Source: Treponema berlinense
GTDB lineage: Bacteria > Spirochaetota > Spirochaetia > Treponematales > Treponemataceae
Reading direction: 5' to 3'
Length of the DNA: 64,000 bases
NCBI RefSeq assembly: GCF_900167025.1
Contig: NZ_FUXC01000013.1
Location: 1-64,000, forward strand
Positions 24,696-33,440 of this stretch are shown piece after piece (positions within the stretch are counted from its first letter, which is position 1; every line of letters starts with the position of its first letter). The notes under the pieces are model-generated. The model did no database searches, had not been told where the DNA came from, and worked only from the letters and a program-made list of their open reading frames with translations. A program made the translations under genes and the position numbers.

Positions 24696-24714
24696 ACCTA
24701 TAGAATTGGTAGTA
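24696..24714 (-). promoter_or_regulatory. Rrf2-type operator before the regulator gene
   Basis: ACCTATAGAATTGGTAGTA on the plus strand matches ACCTA-N9-TAGGT except for the last two bases. On the minus strand it lies just downstream of a TATAAT hexamer, consistent with autoregulation. Confidence 0.5.
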
Positions 24715-24762
24715 TTATAGCATTTTTTTTGATTTTTCCAAAGCGATATTTATAGAAAAAAA

Positions 24763-24861
24763 TTGCGTGGCAGGCACGCTGCGAGATTTTGCTGGCGCAA
24801 AACAGATGGACAAGGGATTTTTGCGTGGCAAGCACGCTGCGAGATTTTGCTGGCGCAAAAC
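24763..24861 (+). repeat. Two 41-bp direct repeats
   Basis: The unit TTGCGTGGCAGGCACGCTGC.. (24763-24803) recurs at 24821-24861 with one mismatch, period 58. Each unit contains GCTGGC and GCAAAA-type inverted arms and lies next to a dispersed structured repeat, all inside a 400-bp gap without genes between the Rrf2 gene and metN. Confidence 0.8.
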
Positions 24862-24891
24862 TCGATTATCGACGTGTTCGCTGAAGCGAAC

Positions 24892-25013
24892 GGCCTTGTC
24901 CTTGCGGACAAGGGATTGAAGTACCGCGGAGGCGTTCCGGAGTAAAACGGAGGAATGGAGCGCTGCGGCGCGGAAGTACGGAAAGCCCGGTTTTTGCGAA
25001 AGCAAAAATGGCC
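24892..25013 (+). repeat. Dispersed structured repeat
   Basis: GGCC outer arms, CTTGTCC-TTGC-GGACAAG hairpin, constant GGGATTGAAGTACCG, hairpin TTCCGG..GGAAT, GCGC-TGCG-GCGC hairpin, GGAAGTACGGAAAGCCCGG, and TTTTTGC-GAAA-GCAAAAA hairpin. The GTAC/GTAC pair replaces GCGCAG/CTGCGC of other copies. Confidence 0.75.
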
Positions 25014-25038
25014 CAAAAAATTTAAAATGGAGGTTTTT

Positions 25039-26079
25039 GTGGCAATTATTGAATTAAAAAACATAACCAAAACCTTTGAGCAGGACGGAAAAATTTTTGA
25101 CGCGGTTAAAGATGCTTCTGTTTCGGTTGAAAAAGGCGAAATTTATGGAATTATCGGTTTTAGCGGCGCTGGAAAGTCGACTCTGGTGCGGACGATTAAC
25201 CTTCTTGGAAGACCGACTTCTGGGCAGGTGATTGTAAAAGGAAGGGATTTTCTTTCGCTTTCGGAAAAAGAACTGCGACAGGAACGAAAAAAAATTGGAA
25301 TGATTTTTCAGCATTTTAATTTGATGAAAAGCCGCAACGTTTTTGAAAATGTTGCTTTTCCGTTAAAACATTCTGGACTTTCTAAGGAGCAGATTTCGCA
25401 AAAAGTTCATTCGCTTTTGGAACTTGTAGAAATTAACGACAAGGATAAAAATTTTCCGTCGCAACTTTCCGGCGGTCAAAAACAGCGTGTTGCGATTGCC
25501 CGTGCTCTTGCCAACGATCCGGATATTTTGCTTTGCGATGAAGCGACGAGCGCTCTTGACCCGACAACGACAAAGGCGATTTTAAAACTTCTAAAAAAGC
25601 TGAATAAAAAACTTGGGCTTACGATTGTAATCATTACGCACCAGATGGAAGTTATAAAAGAGATTTGCGACAAAGTTGCGGTTATGGAACACGGAAAAAT
25701 TGTTGAACAGGGAGATGTTTTCGATATTTTTGCAAATCCGCAGAACGAAGTTACAAAACGCTTTATTAAGGCGACTTCGAACTTAACAAAAATCGAAGAA
25801 TTGATTGAAGAAGACAGTCCGGTTGTTCATCTGGAAAAAGGCGAATATCTTGTCCGTTTTTCGTATATTCAAAAAAATGTGAGCGAGCCTTTAATCAGTG
25901 CGACTTCGCGAATTTACGATGTGACGATGAATATTATTTTTGCAGAAATTGAAATTGTTCAGAATGCGCCAATCGGTGGAACAATTGCAATTATCAGCGG
26001 AAAAAAAGAAGCGATTGAACGCGCTCTTGAGCATATCCGCGAAGAAAATGTTGGCGTGGAGGTTTTAAAAAATGCTTGA
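25039..26079 (+). CDS. metN: Methionine ABC transporter ATP-binding protein MetN
   Basis: A 346-residue ATPase of the methionine importer. Walker A is GFSGAGKST, the signature is LSGGQKQR and Walker B is ILLCDEATSALD; the C-terminal 100 residues form the NIL domain that senses cytoplasmic methionine (VRFSYIQKN, then IGGTIAIISG). The GTG at 25039 was chosen because GGAGG stands exactly five bases before it; an ATG four codons earlier overlaps that ribosome site. metI overlaps its stop by eight bases. The leader holds a structured repeat. Confidence 0.93.
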   Translation: MAIIELKNITKTFEQDGKIFDAVKDASVSVEKGEIYGIIGFSGAGKSTLVRTINLLGRPTSGQVIVKGRDFLSLSEKELRQERKKIGMIFQHFNLMKSRNVFENVAFPLKHSGLSKEQISQKVHSLLELVEINDKDKNFPSQLSGGQKQRVAIARALANDPDILLCDEATSALDPTTTKAILKLLKKLNKKLGLTIVIITHQMEVIKEICDKVAVMEHGKIVEQGDVFDIFANPQNEVTKRFIKATSNLTKIEELIEEDSPVVHLEKGEYLVRFSYIQKNVSEPLISATSRIYDVTMNIIFAEIEIVQNAPIGGTIAIISGKKEAIERALEHIREENVGVEVLKNA

Positions 26080-26758
26080 GTTTTTGACAAAAATTCTTCC
26101 GAACTTGATGGCGAATAAGCGCTATGTGAATTTTGGAATTTCGATTGTTCAAACTTTGCAAATGACGCTCTGGTCTGGCGCAATAAGTTTTGTTTTGGGG
26201 CTTGCTTTTGGAATTATCCTTGTTGTTACAAAAAAAGGAGCGATTCTCGAAAACAAGATTGTTTATCAGATTTTGGATAAACTGATAAATTTTTTCCGCT
26301 CGATTCCGTTCATTATTTTGCTTACGGGAGTTATGCCGTTGAGCCGGCTTATTATGGGAACTTCGATTGATGTCCGCGGTGCGATTGTGCCTTTGGTTTT
26401 TGGAACTGTGCCGTTTTTTAGCCGGCAGATTGAAACCGCTCTTGCAGAAGTTGATTCCGGTCTTGTAGAAGCAGCCGTGAGCATGGGGTTGAGTCCGTGG
26501 GATATTGTTCTTCGGGTTTACCTGAAAGAGAGCATTGGGCCTATTGTCCGCGGAACTATGATTACGACAGTAAGTTTGATCGGATTGACGGCAATGGCAG
26601 GAGCAGTTGGAGCTGGCGGTCTTGGAAATTTTGCAATTCAGTACGGGCACGATATGAATATGCAGGACATAACCTGGCTTACGATTATTTTGCTTGTTAT
26701 TGTTGTAAATCTTATTCAATGGGCAGGCACAAATTTTATAAAAAAACACACACATTAA
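26072..26758 (+). CDS. metI: Methionine ABC transporter permease MetI
   Basis: A 228-residue inner membrane permease with five predicted membrane helices. The EAA loop reads EAAVSMGLSPWDIVLRVYLKE, typical of MetI, and LTAMAGAVGAGGLG follows. It overlaps metN by eight bases, so translation is coupled. The second metQ follows after 154 bp behind its own promoter. Confidence 0.93.
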   Translation: MLEFLTKILPNLMANKRYVNFGISIVQTLQMTLWSGAISFVLGLAFGIILVVTKKGAILENKIVYQILDKLINFFRSIPFIILLTGVMPLSRLIMGTSIDVRGAIVPLVFGTVPFFSRQIETALAEVDSGLVEAAVSMGLSPWDIVLRVYLKESIGPIVRGTMITTVSLIGLTAMAGAVGAGGLGNFAIQYGHDMNMQDITWLTIILLVIVVNLIQWAGTNFIKKHTH

Positions 26759-26796
26759 AAAAAATTGCTTAAAAAAGCAAAAATATAAAAAAACTA

Positions 26797-26857
26797 TTGC
26801 ACAAAAAAAATAAAAGTTGTATAAACAAAATATAGTTTACCTAGCGATTTAGTAGGA
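26797..26857 (+). promoter_or_regulatory. Promoter and Rrf2-type operator of the second metQ
   Basis: TTGCAC (26797-26802), a 17-bp spacer and TATAAA (26820-26825) form a good promoter. ACCTAGCGATTTAGTAGGA at 26839-26857 lies just past the expected start point, where a bound repressor would block transcription. Confidence 0.7.
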
Positions 26858-26912
26858 AACGAAAAACAAAAAGACGGTTTTTCAGAAATTCTGTCTTTTA
26901 AGGGAGATTCTT

Positions 26913-27755
26913 ATGAAAAAAAACATTGCGATTTTGGCGAGTGCGCTTGCACTTATTTCGGTTTTTTTTACTTCTTGCGGTGAAAAAAAATCAAACACAG
27001 TAAAACTTGGGGTTGTCGGAGCAATGTACGAAGAAATCTGGAAACCTGCAAAAGAAGCGCTCAAGGCAGAAGGAATTGACCTTCAGGTTGTGCTTTTTAC
27101 AGATTACAGCACTCCAAATACAGCGCTTGCAAACAACGATATTGACCTTAACGCTTTCCAGCACAGAATTTTTTTGGAAGCAGATTCGGCTTCCCGCGGA
27201 TACAATTTAAAGATTATCGGAAACACGTTCATTATTCCGCTCAACCTTTATTCAACAAAGGTAAAATCTGTAGCAGAACTTAAAGAAGGTGCAGTTGTTG
27301 CAATTCCAGACGACGTTACAAACGGCGGACGCGCTCTCAAAGTTTTGCAGGCGGCAGGACTGGTAACTCTCAACGAAAATGCCGGTTTTAATCCAAGAAT
27401 CAACGACGTTCTTACGAGCAAAGTTCAAATTAAAGAACTCAAGGCGAACACAATTCCTTCAGCATTGCCAGACGTAGACGCAGCGATTATCAACGGAAAC
27501 TACGCTCTGAGCTTTGGAATTAAAACAGAAAGCGCAATTTTTGCCGACACAAGCCTTACAGAAAAAAATTACTGGAACTTGATTGCCGCAAATGCCGAAA
27601 GCCTCAAAGATTCGGCAAAGGTGGAACTTTTCCGCAAAGTCGTAGCGGCATTTCAGACAGCCGAAACCGAAAAAATCTTTAACGAAAATTACGGCGGATA
27701 TTTTATCAAGGTGGGCTGGGACGAAGACGAACTTTCTGCCCGCCTCTCAGAATAA
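26913..27755 (+). CDS. metQ: Methionine-binding lipoprotein MetQ
   Basis: A 280-residue lipoprotein with signal peptide and lipobox FTSC (Cys23). Family segments VVLFTDYSTPNTAL, DLNAFQHRIFL and AAIINGNYAL are present. Together with the metN-metI genes directly upstream it forms a complete importer. GGGAG stands seven bases before the ATG, and a terminator follows. It is separated from metI by its own Rrf2-operator promoter, so binding protein and membrane parts can be expressed at different levels. Confidence 0.92.
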   Translation: MKKNIAILASALALISVFFTSCGEKKSNTVKLGVVGAMYEEIWKPAKEALKAEGIDLQVVLFTDYSTPNTALANNDIDLNAFQHRIFLEADSASRGYNLKIIGNTFIIPLNLYSTKVKSVAELKEGAVVAIPDDVTNGGRALKVLQAAGLVTLNENAGFNPRINDVLTSKVQIKELKANTIPSALPDVDAAIINGNYALSFGIKTESAIFADTSLTEKNYWNLIAANAESLKDSAKVELFRKVVAAFQTAETEKIFNENYGGYFIKVGWDEDELSARLSE

Positions 27756-27767
27756 AAAATCAGGCTC

Positions 27768-27798
27768 AAACCTCCGGACTTTTTGTTTGGAGGTTTTT
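27768..27798 (+). terminator. Terminator of metQ
   Basis: AACCTCC (27769-27775) pairs with GGAGGTT (27789-27795) and runs into five T. Confidence 0.85.
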
Positions 27799-27814
27799 GC
27801 AATTAAAAAAGGAG

Positions 27815-27895
27815 GGGAAAGTCTTCCCCTGCGCGTCCACTTTGTTGGCCGCTACCCCTTCTAGCGGGGACACCCCGCAACGCCCCGGGTTTATC
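27815..27895. repeat. GC-rich hairpin block before the GlcD-like gene
   Basis: GGGGAAAG-TCTTCCCC-type hairpin and CCCCTTCTAGCGGGG / ACCCCGC arms in 80 bp, ending ACGCCCCG. It resembles the ends of the dispersed structured repeats (ACGCCC) but the constant core is missing, so it may be a remnant. Confidence 0.4.
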
Positions 27896-27918
27896 CGTTT
27901 AAAAAGGAAATATATTAT

Positions 27919-29316
27919 ATGGAAGAAATTAAACAACTTTCAAAAATTATAAAAGACGAAAGCCGGATTATTTACGGTGAAAAAATAGAAAAAAAATTTC
28001 TTTCGGACACATTGGGGCGCAAGCAGGGAAAAGCGTCAGCTCTTGTTTTTGTAAAATCGACGCAGGAAGTGAGCGAAGTTTTAAAATTTGCCCACAAAAA
28101 TAAAATTCCGGTAACTCCGCGTGGAGCTGGAACAAATCTTGTAGGTTCGACAGTTCCGTTTGAAGATGCAATTATAAGCGATTTTTCGCAGATGAACAGA
28201 ATTCTCGAAATCGACAGGGAAAATTTTACAGCGACTGTTGAACCGGGCGTTATTCTGCAGGATTTTCAAAAATATGTAGAAAGCCTTGGACTTTTTTATC
28301 CGCCGGATCCCGGCGAAAAAATGGCATCAATCGGTGGAAACATAGCGACAAATGCCGGCGGAATGCGTGCTGTAAAATATGGCGTTACAAGAAATTATGT
28401 AATGGGACTGGAACTTGTGCTTGCGGACGGAACAATAATTCAAACTGGTTCAAAAAACCGCAAAGATACAACTGGTCTTGATATAAAAGACCTTGTGATT
28501 GGTTCTGAAGGAACACTTGCCGTCATAACAAAATGTCTTTTAAAACTCGTTGGCAAACCGGAAAGTTCTGCAAGCCTTTTAATTTCGTACGACAGTCTTA
28601 AGGCTGGAATTGAATCTGTGCCGCTTATTTTAAATGCAAATATAAATCCGACCGCAGTTGAATTTATAGAACGAAAAGTTGTCGAAATGGGCGAAAATTT
28701 TTTGAACAGCATAAGTCCTGCCGAAAAAAATATTCATTATCCTGATGCTGATTGCAAAGCCTATCTTTTGATTACTTTTGACGGAAGCAGGGCGGAAATT
28801 GACGCTGCTATTTTAAAATTAAAAGAAATTGTAAAAAATATAAGCCGCGGCGTTTTTGTTCTGAACGGCACCGAACAAAGTGCAAATATCTGGCGGGTGC
28901 GCGGTTGTCTTGTAAAATCTGTGGAAGCGGTGAGCGAGCAGGAGCCTTTGGATATTGTTGTGCCGATTAGCCAGGTTGATAAATTTGTGGAGTATGTAAA
29001 CAGTCTCGAATCAGAAACTGGCATGCAAATGATAAGTTTTGGACACGCCGGAGACGGAAATGTCCATTTGTGCGTGGTTCGTGGCAGCCGGAGCGAAGAA
29101 GCCTGGCAAAAAGAACTGCACGAAAATCTCAAAAAATTGTATGAACACACGCACATTCTTGGAGGCCTGATTTCGGGTGAACACGGACTTGGTGTAAGCA
29201 AGCGCGAATTTTTCTTTGGGCAGACTCCACAGGAAAATGTAGCATTGATGAATGCTATAAAACAGGCGTTTGACCCGGAAAAAATATTGAACAGAAAAAT
29301 TAGTTATGTAAAATAA
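27919..29316 (+). CDS. FAD-dependent D-2-hydroxyacid oxidoreductase (GlcD/D-lactate dehydrogenase family)
   Basis: A 465-residue flavoprotein. The FAD-binding_4 domain spans about residues 30-210, with TPRGAGTNLVGS and the PDPGEKMASIGGNIATNAGG loop; the C-terminal FAD-oxidase domain ends GEHGLGVSKREFF, the usual metal- and substrate-binding region, then LMNAIKQAFDPEKILN. The family oxidises glycolate, D-lactate or D-2-hydroxyglutarate; the substrate here is not clear. It has no GlcE, GlcF or electron-transfer flavoprotein partner in the window, so the electron acceptor is unknown. AAGGAAA stands about 11 bases before the ATG. Confidence 0.9.
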   Translation: MEEIKQLSKIIKDESRIIYGEKIEKKFLSDTLGRKQGKASALVFVKSTQEVSEVLKFAHKNKIPVTPRGAGTNLVGSTVPFEDAIISDFSQMNRILEIDRENFTATVEPGVILQDFQKYVESLGLFYPPDPGEKMASIGGNIATNAGGMRAVKYGVTRNYVMGLELVLADGTIIQTGSKNRKDTTGLDIKDLVIGSEGTLAVITKCLLKLVGKPESSASLLISYDSLKAGIESVPLILNANINPTAVEFIERKVVEMGENFLNSISPAEKNIHYPDADCKAYLLITFDGSRAEIDAAILKLKEIVKNISRGVFVLNGTEQSANIWRVRGCLVKSVEAVSEQEPLDIVVPISQVDKFVEYVNSLESETGMQMISFGHAGDGNVHLCVVRGSRSEEAWQKELHENLKKLYEHTHILGGLISGEHGLGVSKREFFFGQTPQENVALMNAIKQAFDPEKILNRKISYVK

Positions 29317-29332
29317 TTGGTACAAAACGAGC

Positions 29333-29470
29333 GGCCTTTGTTTTTAAAGCCAAGGGATTGGAAGGGCGGCAAGGCCGTTGCGGAACGAAGCGGAGCAATG
29401 CAGGCGAAAGCCGGAACCCTGCAAAGCCCGGTTTTTGTCAGCCAGCAAAACTGGCTGACAAAAATGGCCC
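29333..29470 (+). repeat. Dispersed structured repeat
   Basis: GGCC outer arms, constant AAGGGATTGGAAGGGCGGC, GTTGC/GCAAT hairpin, GGC-GAAA-GCC hairpin, GGAACCCTGCAAAGCCCGG, then the 15-bp hairpin TTTTGTCAGCCAG/CTGGCTGACAAAA and TGGCCC. AGGG/CCCT replaces the CTGCGC pair of other copies. It lies between the oxidase and aminotransferase genes. Confidence 0.8.
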
Positions 29471-29509
29471 AAAATAATAAAAAAATTTTAGATAAGAGGC
29501 AAAACAGCA

Positions 29510-30682
29510 ATGAAATCTTTATCTGTTAGAACTGCAAATTTTACTGATTCGGTTATACGCAGAATGACGCGAATTTCGTTAAAATACGATGCTGTAAATT
29601 TAAGTCAGGGATTTCCGGATTTTGAACCGCCAAAGCCCATTTTGGACAGGCTTGCGCAGGTTGCTTACGAAAATTTTCATCAATATTCGTTAACGTGGGG
29701 AGCGCAGAATTTTCGCGAAGCGTTGGCGGCAAAACAGTCAAAATTGATGGGAATTCCTGTCGACCCGAATTCCGAAATTGTGACGACTTGTGGCGGAACA
29801 GAGGCGATGATGGCGGCAATGATGACGATTTGTAATCCTGGCGACAAAGTTGCGATTTTTTCTCCATTTTATGAAAATTACGGAGCGGACACAATTCTTT
29901 CTGGCGCAGAACCGGTTTATATTCCACTTGTTCCGCCAAAGTACAATTTTGATCCGGAAAAACTCGAGGACGCATTCAGGGCTGGAGCAAAAGCGCTGAT
30001 TTTGTGCAATCCTTCAAATCCGTGCGGAAAAGTTTTTACTCTTGAAGAAATGACGGTGATTGCCGGACTTGCAAAAAAATACGATGCCTATGTTGTAACC
30101 GATGAAGTTTACGAGCATATTATTTACGCACCGAACAAAATGGTTTATATGGCGGCGCTTCCAGGCATGAAAGAACGGACAATTGTCTGCGGTTCTCTTT
30201 CAAAAACTTATTCGCTTACAGGCTGGCGCCTTGGTTATACAATTGCTCCTCCAGAAATTACCGACCGGATAAAAAAAGTTCATGATTTTTTGACGGTAGG
30301 AGCGGCCGCGCCTTTGCAGGAAGCAATAGTTACCGGTTTAAAATTCGGGCAGGAATATTACGACGAATTGACGGAAAAATACACTCACAAACGCGACATA
30401 ATGTGCAAAGGGCTGGATTCAATCGGTCTTAGGCACAATGTTCCGGAAGGCGCTTATTACATAATGATTGATTTTAAGGATTATATGAAAAAACTCAACG
30501 TGACGAGCGATCTTGAGTTTGCAGAAATTCTTTGCCGTGATGTTGGAGTTGGAATGGTTCCGGGTTCTAGTTTTTTTAAGGAAAATGTAAACGACTATCT
30601 GCGGATTCATTTTGCCAAAAAAGACGAAACCTTGAACTCAGCCCTCGAGCGGCTTTCAGAAATCAACCGAAAGTTAAAATAA
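29510..30682 (+). CDS. Class I/II PLP-dependent aminotransferase
   Basis: A 390-residue fold-type I aminotransferase. It has LSQGFPDFEPP near residue 27, CNPSNPCGK in the middle and the PLP-lysine motif SLSKTYSLTGWRLGY. The pattern is that of the aspartate/alanine/methionine aminotransferase group. Exact substrate is not clear; its place between two methionine transport loci allows, but does not show, a role in methionine or 2-hydroxyacid metabolism. AAGAGG stands about nine bases before the ATG. Confidence 0.9.
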   Translation: MKSLSVRTANFTDSVIRRMTRISLKYDAVNLSQGFPDFEPPKPILDRLAQVAYENFHQYSLTWGAQNFREALAAKQSKLMGIPVDPNSEIVTTCGGTEAMMAAMMTICNPGDKVAIFSPFYENYGADTILSGAEPVYIPLVPPKYNFDPEKLEDAFRAGAKALILCNPSNPCGKVFTLEEMTVIAGLAKKYDAYVVTDEVYEHIIYAPNKMVYMAALPGMKERTIVCGSLSKTYSLTGWRLGYTIAPPEITDRIKKVHDFLTVGAAAPLQEAIVTGLKFGQEYYDELTEKYTHKRDIMCKGLDSIGLRHNVPEGAYYIMIDFKDYMKKLNVTSDLEFAEILCRDVGVGMVPGSSFFKENVNDYLRIHFAKKDETLNSALERLSEINRKLK

Positions 30683-30865
30683 AATTCGGCTGGCGACAGG
30701 CAGACAAAAAAACGTTTTAAGAATTCTTAAAGCGCGAAAAAATCTGCCAGACCCAGCCAGACCCGGCTTATCTATGCTCTATACTCGATTTATTTCCTTT
30801 GAAATTTAATGCACGATATATTAAAATAAAACCATATTTTGCATAATAACCAATGGGGGTTAGCT

Positions 30866-31525
30866 GTGTCTGGTTTGATTAAAAAAATTAGTTTGCGCGA
30901 TCAGGTTTATGAATATTTAAAGAAAGGAATTTTAAATCAGGATTTTAAACGTGGCGAAAATATAAATCTTGACGAACTTTGCCGGACTCTCGGTGTAAGC
31001 AACACGCCGATTCGCGAAAGCATAAACTTGCTTGTAAAAGAAGGGTTGATAGAATACAAGCACAATATGGGATTTTTTGTAATCGATCCAGACAAAAAGA
31101 CGGTAAACGAAATTCTACAGGTTGTTTTTTTTCTTGTAGTTGCAGCGTACCGATTTTGCTATCGCAGTGGAAAAATGCAGAAAGTTTTGCCGGCGCTCGA
31201 AGCCCAGCTTCAAAAACAAAAAAAACTTTTGGACGAAGGCAATGCGGTTGGATATATCGACATTACGCACGATTTTGAACGCTGCATAATCGAAGGTGTC
31301 GGAAACTCAATGCTGGTTAAAGAATATGATGCCAAAGAAACCTTAATGGCATTTATTTCGACCTATTATTCTGACAACAAGCTGGAAGCCCTAAAAACAA
31401 TTTACGCACAGCACGCGCATATTCTCGAGCTTATGAAAGCTGAAAAACTCGAAGACGCCGTGCTTGCAATGCGCGAACATTATTATAAACCGGAACTTTA
31501 TGTAAACGGCCAGAATCAAAAATAA
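30866..31525 (+). CDS. GntR-family regulator with FCD-type ligand domain
   Basis: A 219-residue regulator. The N-terminal winged helix reads LRDQVYEYLKKGILNQDFKRG, then LGVSNTPIRESINLLVKEGLI, and the remaining helical domain (about 80-215) fits FCD ligand-binding domains, with a HDFERCIIEG stretch. GTG at 30866 was taken since GGGGGT lies five bases before it. It may control the aminotransferase upstream or the met genes downstream. The effector is unknown. The structured repeat begins five bp past its stop. Confidence 0.85.
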   Translation: MSGLIKKISLRDQVYEYLKKGILNQDFKRGENINLDELCRTLGVSNTPIRESINLLVKEGLIEYKHNMGFFVIDPDKKTVNEILQVVFFLVVAAYRFCYRSGKMQKVLPALEAQLQKQKKLLDEGNAVGYIDITHDFERCIIEGVGNSMLVKEYDAKETLMAFISTYYSDNKLEALKTIYAQHAHILELMKAEKLEDAVLAMREHYYKPELYVNGQNQK

Positions 31526-31529
31526 AATT

Positions 31530-31626
31530 CGGGCGTTCCGGCTAAAGCCGTCGCTATGTTCCAGGTTCCGCTTATGCTCCAGCCGCCTGCGGCGGCCGGC
31601 TTTGCCGCCTTGCACAGCGCTAACGC
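31530..31626 (-). repeat. Dispersed structured repeat between convergent genes
   Basis: Minus-strand GCGTTAGCG and GGAACGCCCG form the outer stem GCGTT/AACGC; inner hairpins are GGCGGC/GCCGCC-like and GGCTTTAGCC. It fills the whole gap between the GntR and metI genes, and the metI stop codon TAG is part of its GCGTTAGCG arm. Confidence 0.65.
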
Positions 31627-32267
31627 TTTTTTGCCGAACGGGTTCCAATCACTTGGATTATCTGAACAAAAATAATCAAAATTATAACTGTGCTTGTCAT
31701 TAACGGCGTGTTAAATCTTTGATAACCGTAAGTTAAAGCTAAATCGCCGACTCCGCCGCCACCGACAGCTCCAGCCATTGCTGTTGCTCCGAGCAAGCCA
31801 ACAGTTCCTGTCGTAATTCCCAAAATAATCGAACCTTTTGCTTCCGGCAGAACAAATTTAAAAATTGTCTGAAAAATTGTCGCTCCCATCGCCTGGCTTG
31901 CTTCTATAATTCCCTTGTCAGTTTCAAAAAGCGCGTTTTCTATGAGCCGTGCAAGATACGGAGCAATGTATGCCGTAAGAGGAACAAGCGCTGCTGTTGA
32001 GCCTACGCGGGTTCCGACAATTGCTTTTGTAAACGGCATAATGTACACAATCAAGATTATAAATGGAACTGAACGGATTATATTTATAATTGCGCTTATT
32101 ATATTGTAGACAATTTGATTTTGCTGTATTCCGCCTTTTCGTGTTAAAAAAAGAATTATTGCAAGCGGAAAAGCGATTAAAAGTCCTGCTAAAAGAGAAA
32201 TTCCTACCATATAAACAGTTTGGCCTATGCTTAGCCAGATTTTTGAAGCGCTGATTCCAAATATCAT
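31620..32267 (-). CDS. metI: Methionine-type ABC transporter permease MetI, second copy
   Basis: A 215-residue permease with five predicted membrane helices and the EAA loop IIEASQAMGATIFQTIFKFVLPE, then GATAMAGAVGGGGVG. It overlaps the upstream metN by four bases (ATGA). The last residues (SAKKR) run into the dispersed structured repeat, which supplies the stop codon. The loop differs clearly from the first MetI, so this is an old paralogue, perhaps with different specificity. Confidence 0.92.
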   Translation of the reverse strand: MIFGISASKIWLSIGQTVYMVGISLLAGLLIAFPLAIILFLTRKGGIQQNQIVYNIISAIINIIRSVPFIILIVYIMPFTKAIVGTRVGSTAALVPLTAYIAPYLARLIENALFETDKGIIEASQAMGATIFQTIFKFVLPEAKGSIILGITTGTVGLLGATAMAGAVGGGGVGDLALTYGYQRFNTPLMTSTVIILIIFVQIIQVIGTRSAKKR

Positions 32268-33295
32268 AGTTTAACCTCCACTGCCGGAACATTGTGTTCC
32301 TTAAAAAAAGTTTCTGCTGCCGTTAATTGTTTTTCTTCGCCAGTAATCTGCACTGTCTGAAAACCTACAACTTTTCCTTCAAGTTCTGTGACAGTTCCGT
32401 ACAAAATCGAAATGTTTACGCCAGTTTCTTTGATTGCAAGCGACATAATCGGGTTGTCGGCGTTTTTTCCGTCAAAACGCAATCGAACAACTTTTTGAGG
32501 CTTGTCGTAATCGCGTAAATAAGTTTTTACACTTTCCGGCAACTGGTCGTTAATTACAGTGCGGATAAAACCTTTTGTAGTTTCTTTTTGAGGATTTCCA
32601 AACACGTCGATTACATTTCCGCTTTCGACAAGTTCGCCTTTTTCCAGAACAGCAACTTTATTGCAGACTTTTTGAATTACGTTCATTTGGTGTGTAATCA
32701 TAATAATCGTAACGTTTAAATCTTTATTTATTCTTTGTAAAAGCTCCAGAATTGAATCTGTGGTTCTAGGATCTAAGGCGCTTGTTGCTTCGTCGCAGAG
32801 CAAAATTTCTGGATTGAGAGTCAAAGCCCGTGCAATTCCAACGCGCTGTTTTTGACCGCCGGAAAGTTCGTTTGGAAAGAAATTTGCTTTTTCGTCCAGT
32901 TCAACAAATTTTAAAAGCTGGTTTACGCGGGCTGTAATTTTTGATTTTGGCCAATGCTCAAGTTCCAGAGGAATTGCAATATTTTGAAAAACCGTGCGGC
33001 TTTCGAGCAGATTAAAATGCTGAAAAATCATTCCAATATTTTTCCGAAAACCGCGAAGGTTTTCGCCTCTTAATTCAAGGACATTTTCGTCATTTACAAT
33101 TACGCTTCCCGAAGTTGGTTTTTCCAGGGCATTTATCATACGCACAAGAGTTGATTTTCCAGCTCCAGAAAAACCGATTACGCCAAAAATGTCGCCTTTT
33201 TGCACAGAAAGCGAAATATTTTTTAGAGCGTGAACTTCGGAATTTTTGGATTTGAAAGTTTTGCTGATATTTTTAAATTCGATAATATTTTTCAT
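32264..33295 (-). CDS. metN: Methionine-type ABC transporter ATPase MetN, second copy
   Basis: A 343-residue ATPase with Walker A GFSGAGKST, signature ELSGGQKQR, Walker B ILLCDEATSALD and a C-terminal NIL domain (about 265-343, VRLRFDGKN..). GGAG is seven bases before the ATG. It lies downstream of metQ with a structured repeat in the 145-bp gap, so the binding protein may be transcribed more than the rest. The order metQ-metN-metI is the reverse of the first locus. Confidence 0.92.
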   Translation of the reverse strand: MKNIIEFKNISKTFKSKNSEVHALKNISLSVQKGDIFGVIGFSGAGKSTLVRMINALEKPTSGSVIVNDENVLELRGENLRGFRKNIGMIFQHFNLLESRTVFQNIAIPLELEHWPKSKITARVNQLLKFVELDEKANFFPNELSGGQKQRVGIARALTLNPEILLCDEATSALDPRTTDSILELLQRINKDLNVTIIMITHQMNVIQKVCNKVAVLEKGELVESGNVIDVFGNPQKETTKGFIRTVINDQLPESVKTYLRDYDKPQKVVRLRFDGKNADNPIMSLAIKETGVNISILYGTVTELEGKVVGFQTVQITGEEKQLTAAETFFKEHNVPAVEVKL

Positions 33296-33313
33296 AAAAA
33301 CTCCTGCGATTTT

Positions 33314-33424
33314 GCGTTAGGGATTGGAAGGGCGGCAAGGCCGTTTGCGGTTGCAAGCAACCGCAAATGCAGGCAAAAGCCGGAACCCTGCAAAGCCCGA
33401 CCGCCGCTTGCGGCGGTAACGCCC
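33314..33424 (+). repeat. Dispersed structured repeat between metQ and metN
   Basis: Outer stem GCGTTA/TAACGC, constant GGGATTGGAAGGGCGGC, hairpin TTTGCGGTTGC/GCAACCGCAAA, GGC-AAAA-GCC hairpin, GGAACCCTGCAAAGCCCG, hairpin ACCGCCGC-TT-GCGGCGGT, then CGCCC. The outer stem GCGTTA/TAACGC versus GCGGCA/TGCCGC of other copies is a clear compensatory set. Confidence 0.85.
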
Positions 33425-33440
33425 TTAACTTTTGCAAATT

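Noticed and set aside
29317-29529. 70-codon plus-strand frame before the aminotransferase
   Set aside because: It is the structured repeat translated; codon use and composition are not protein-like.
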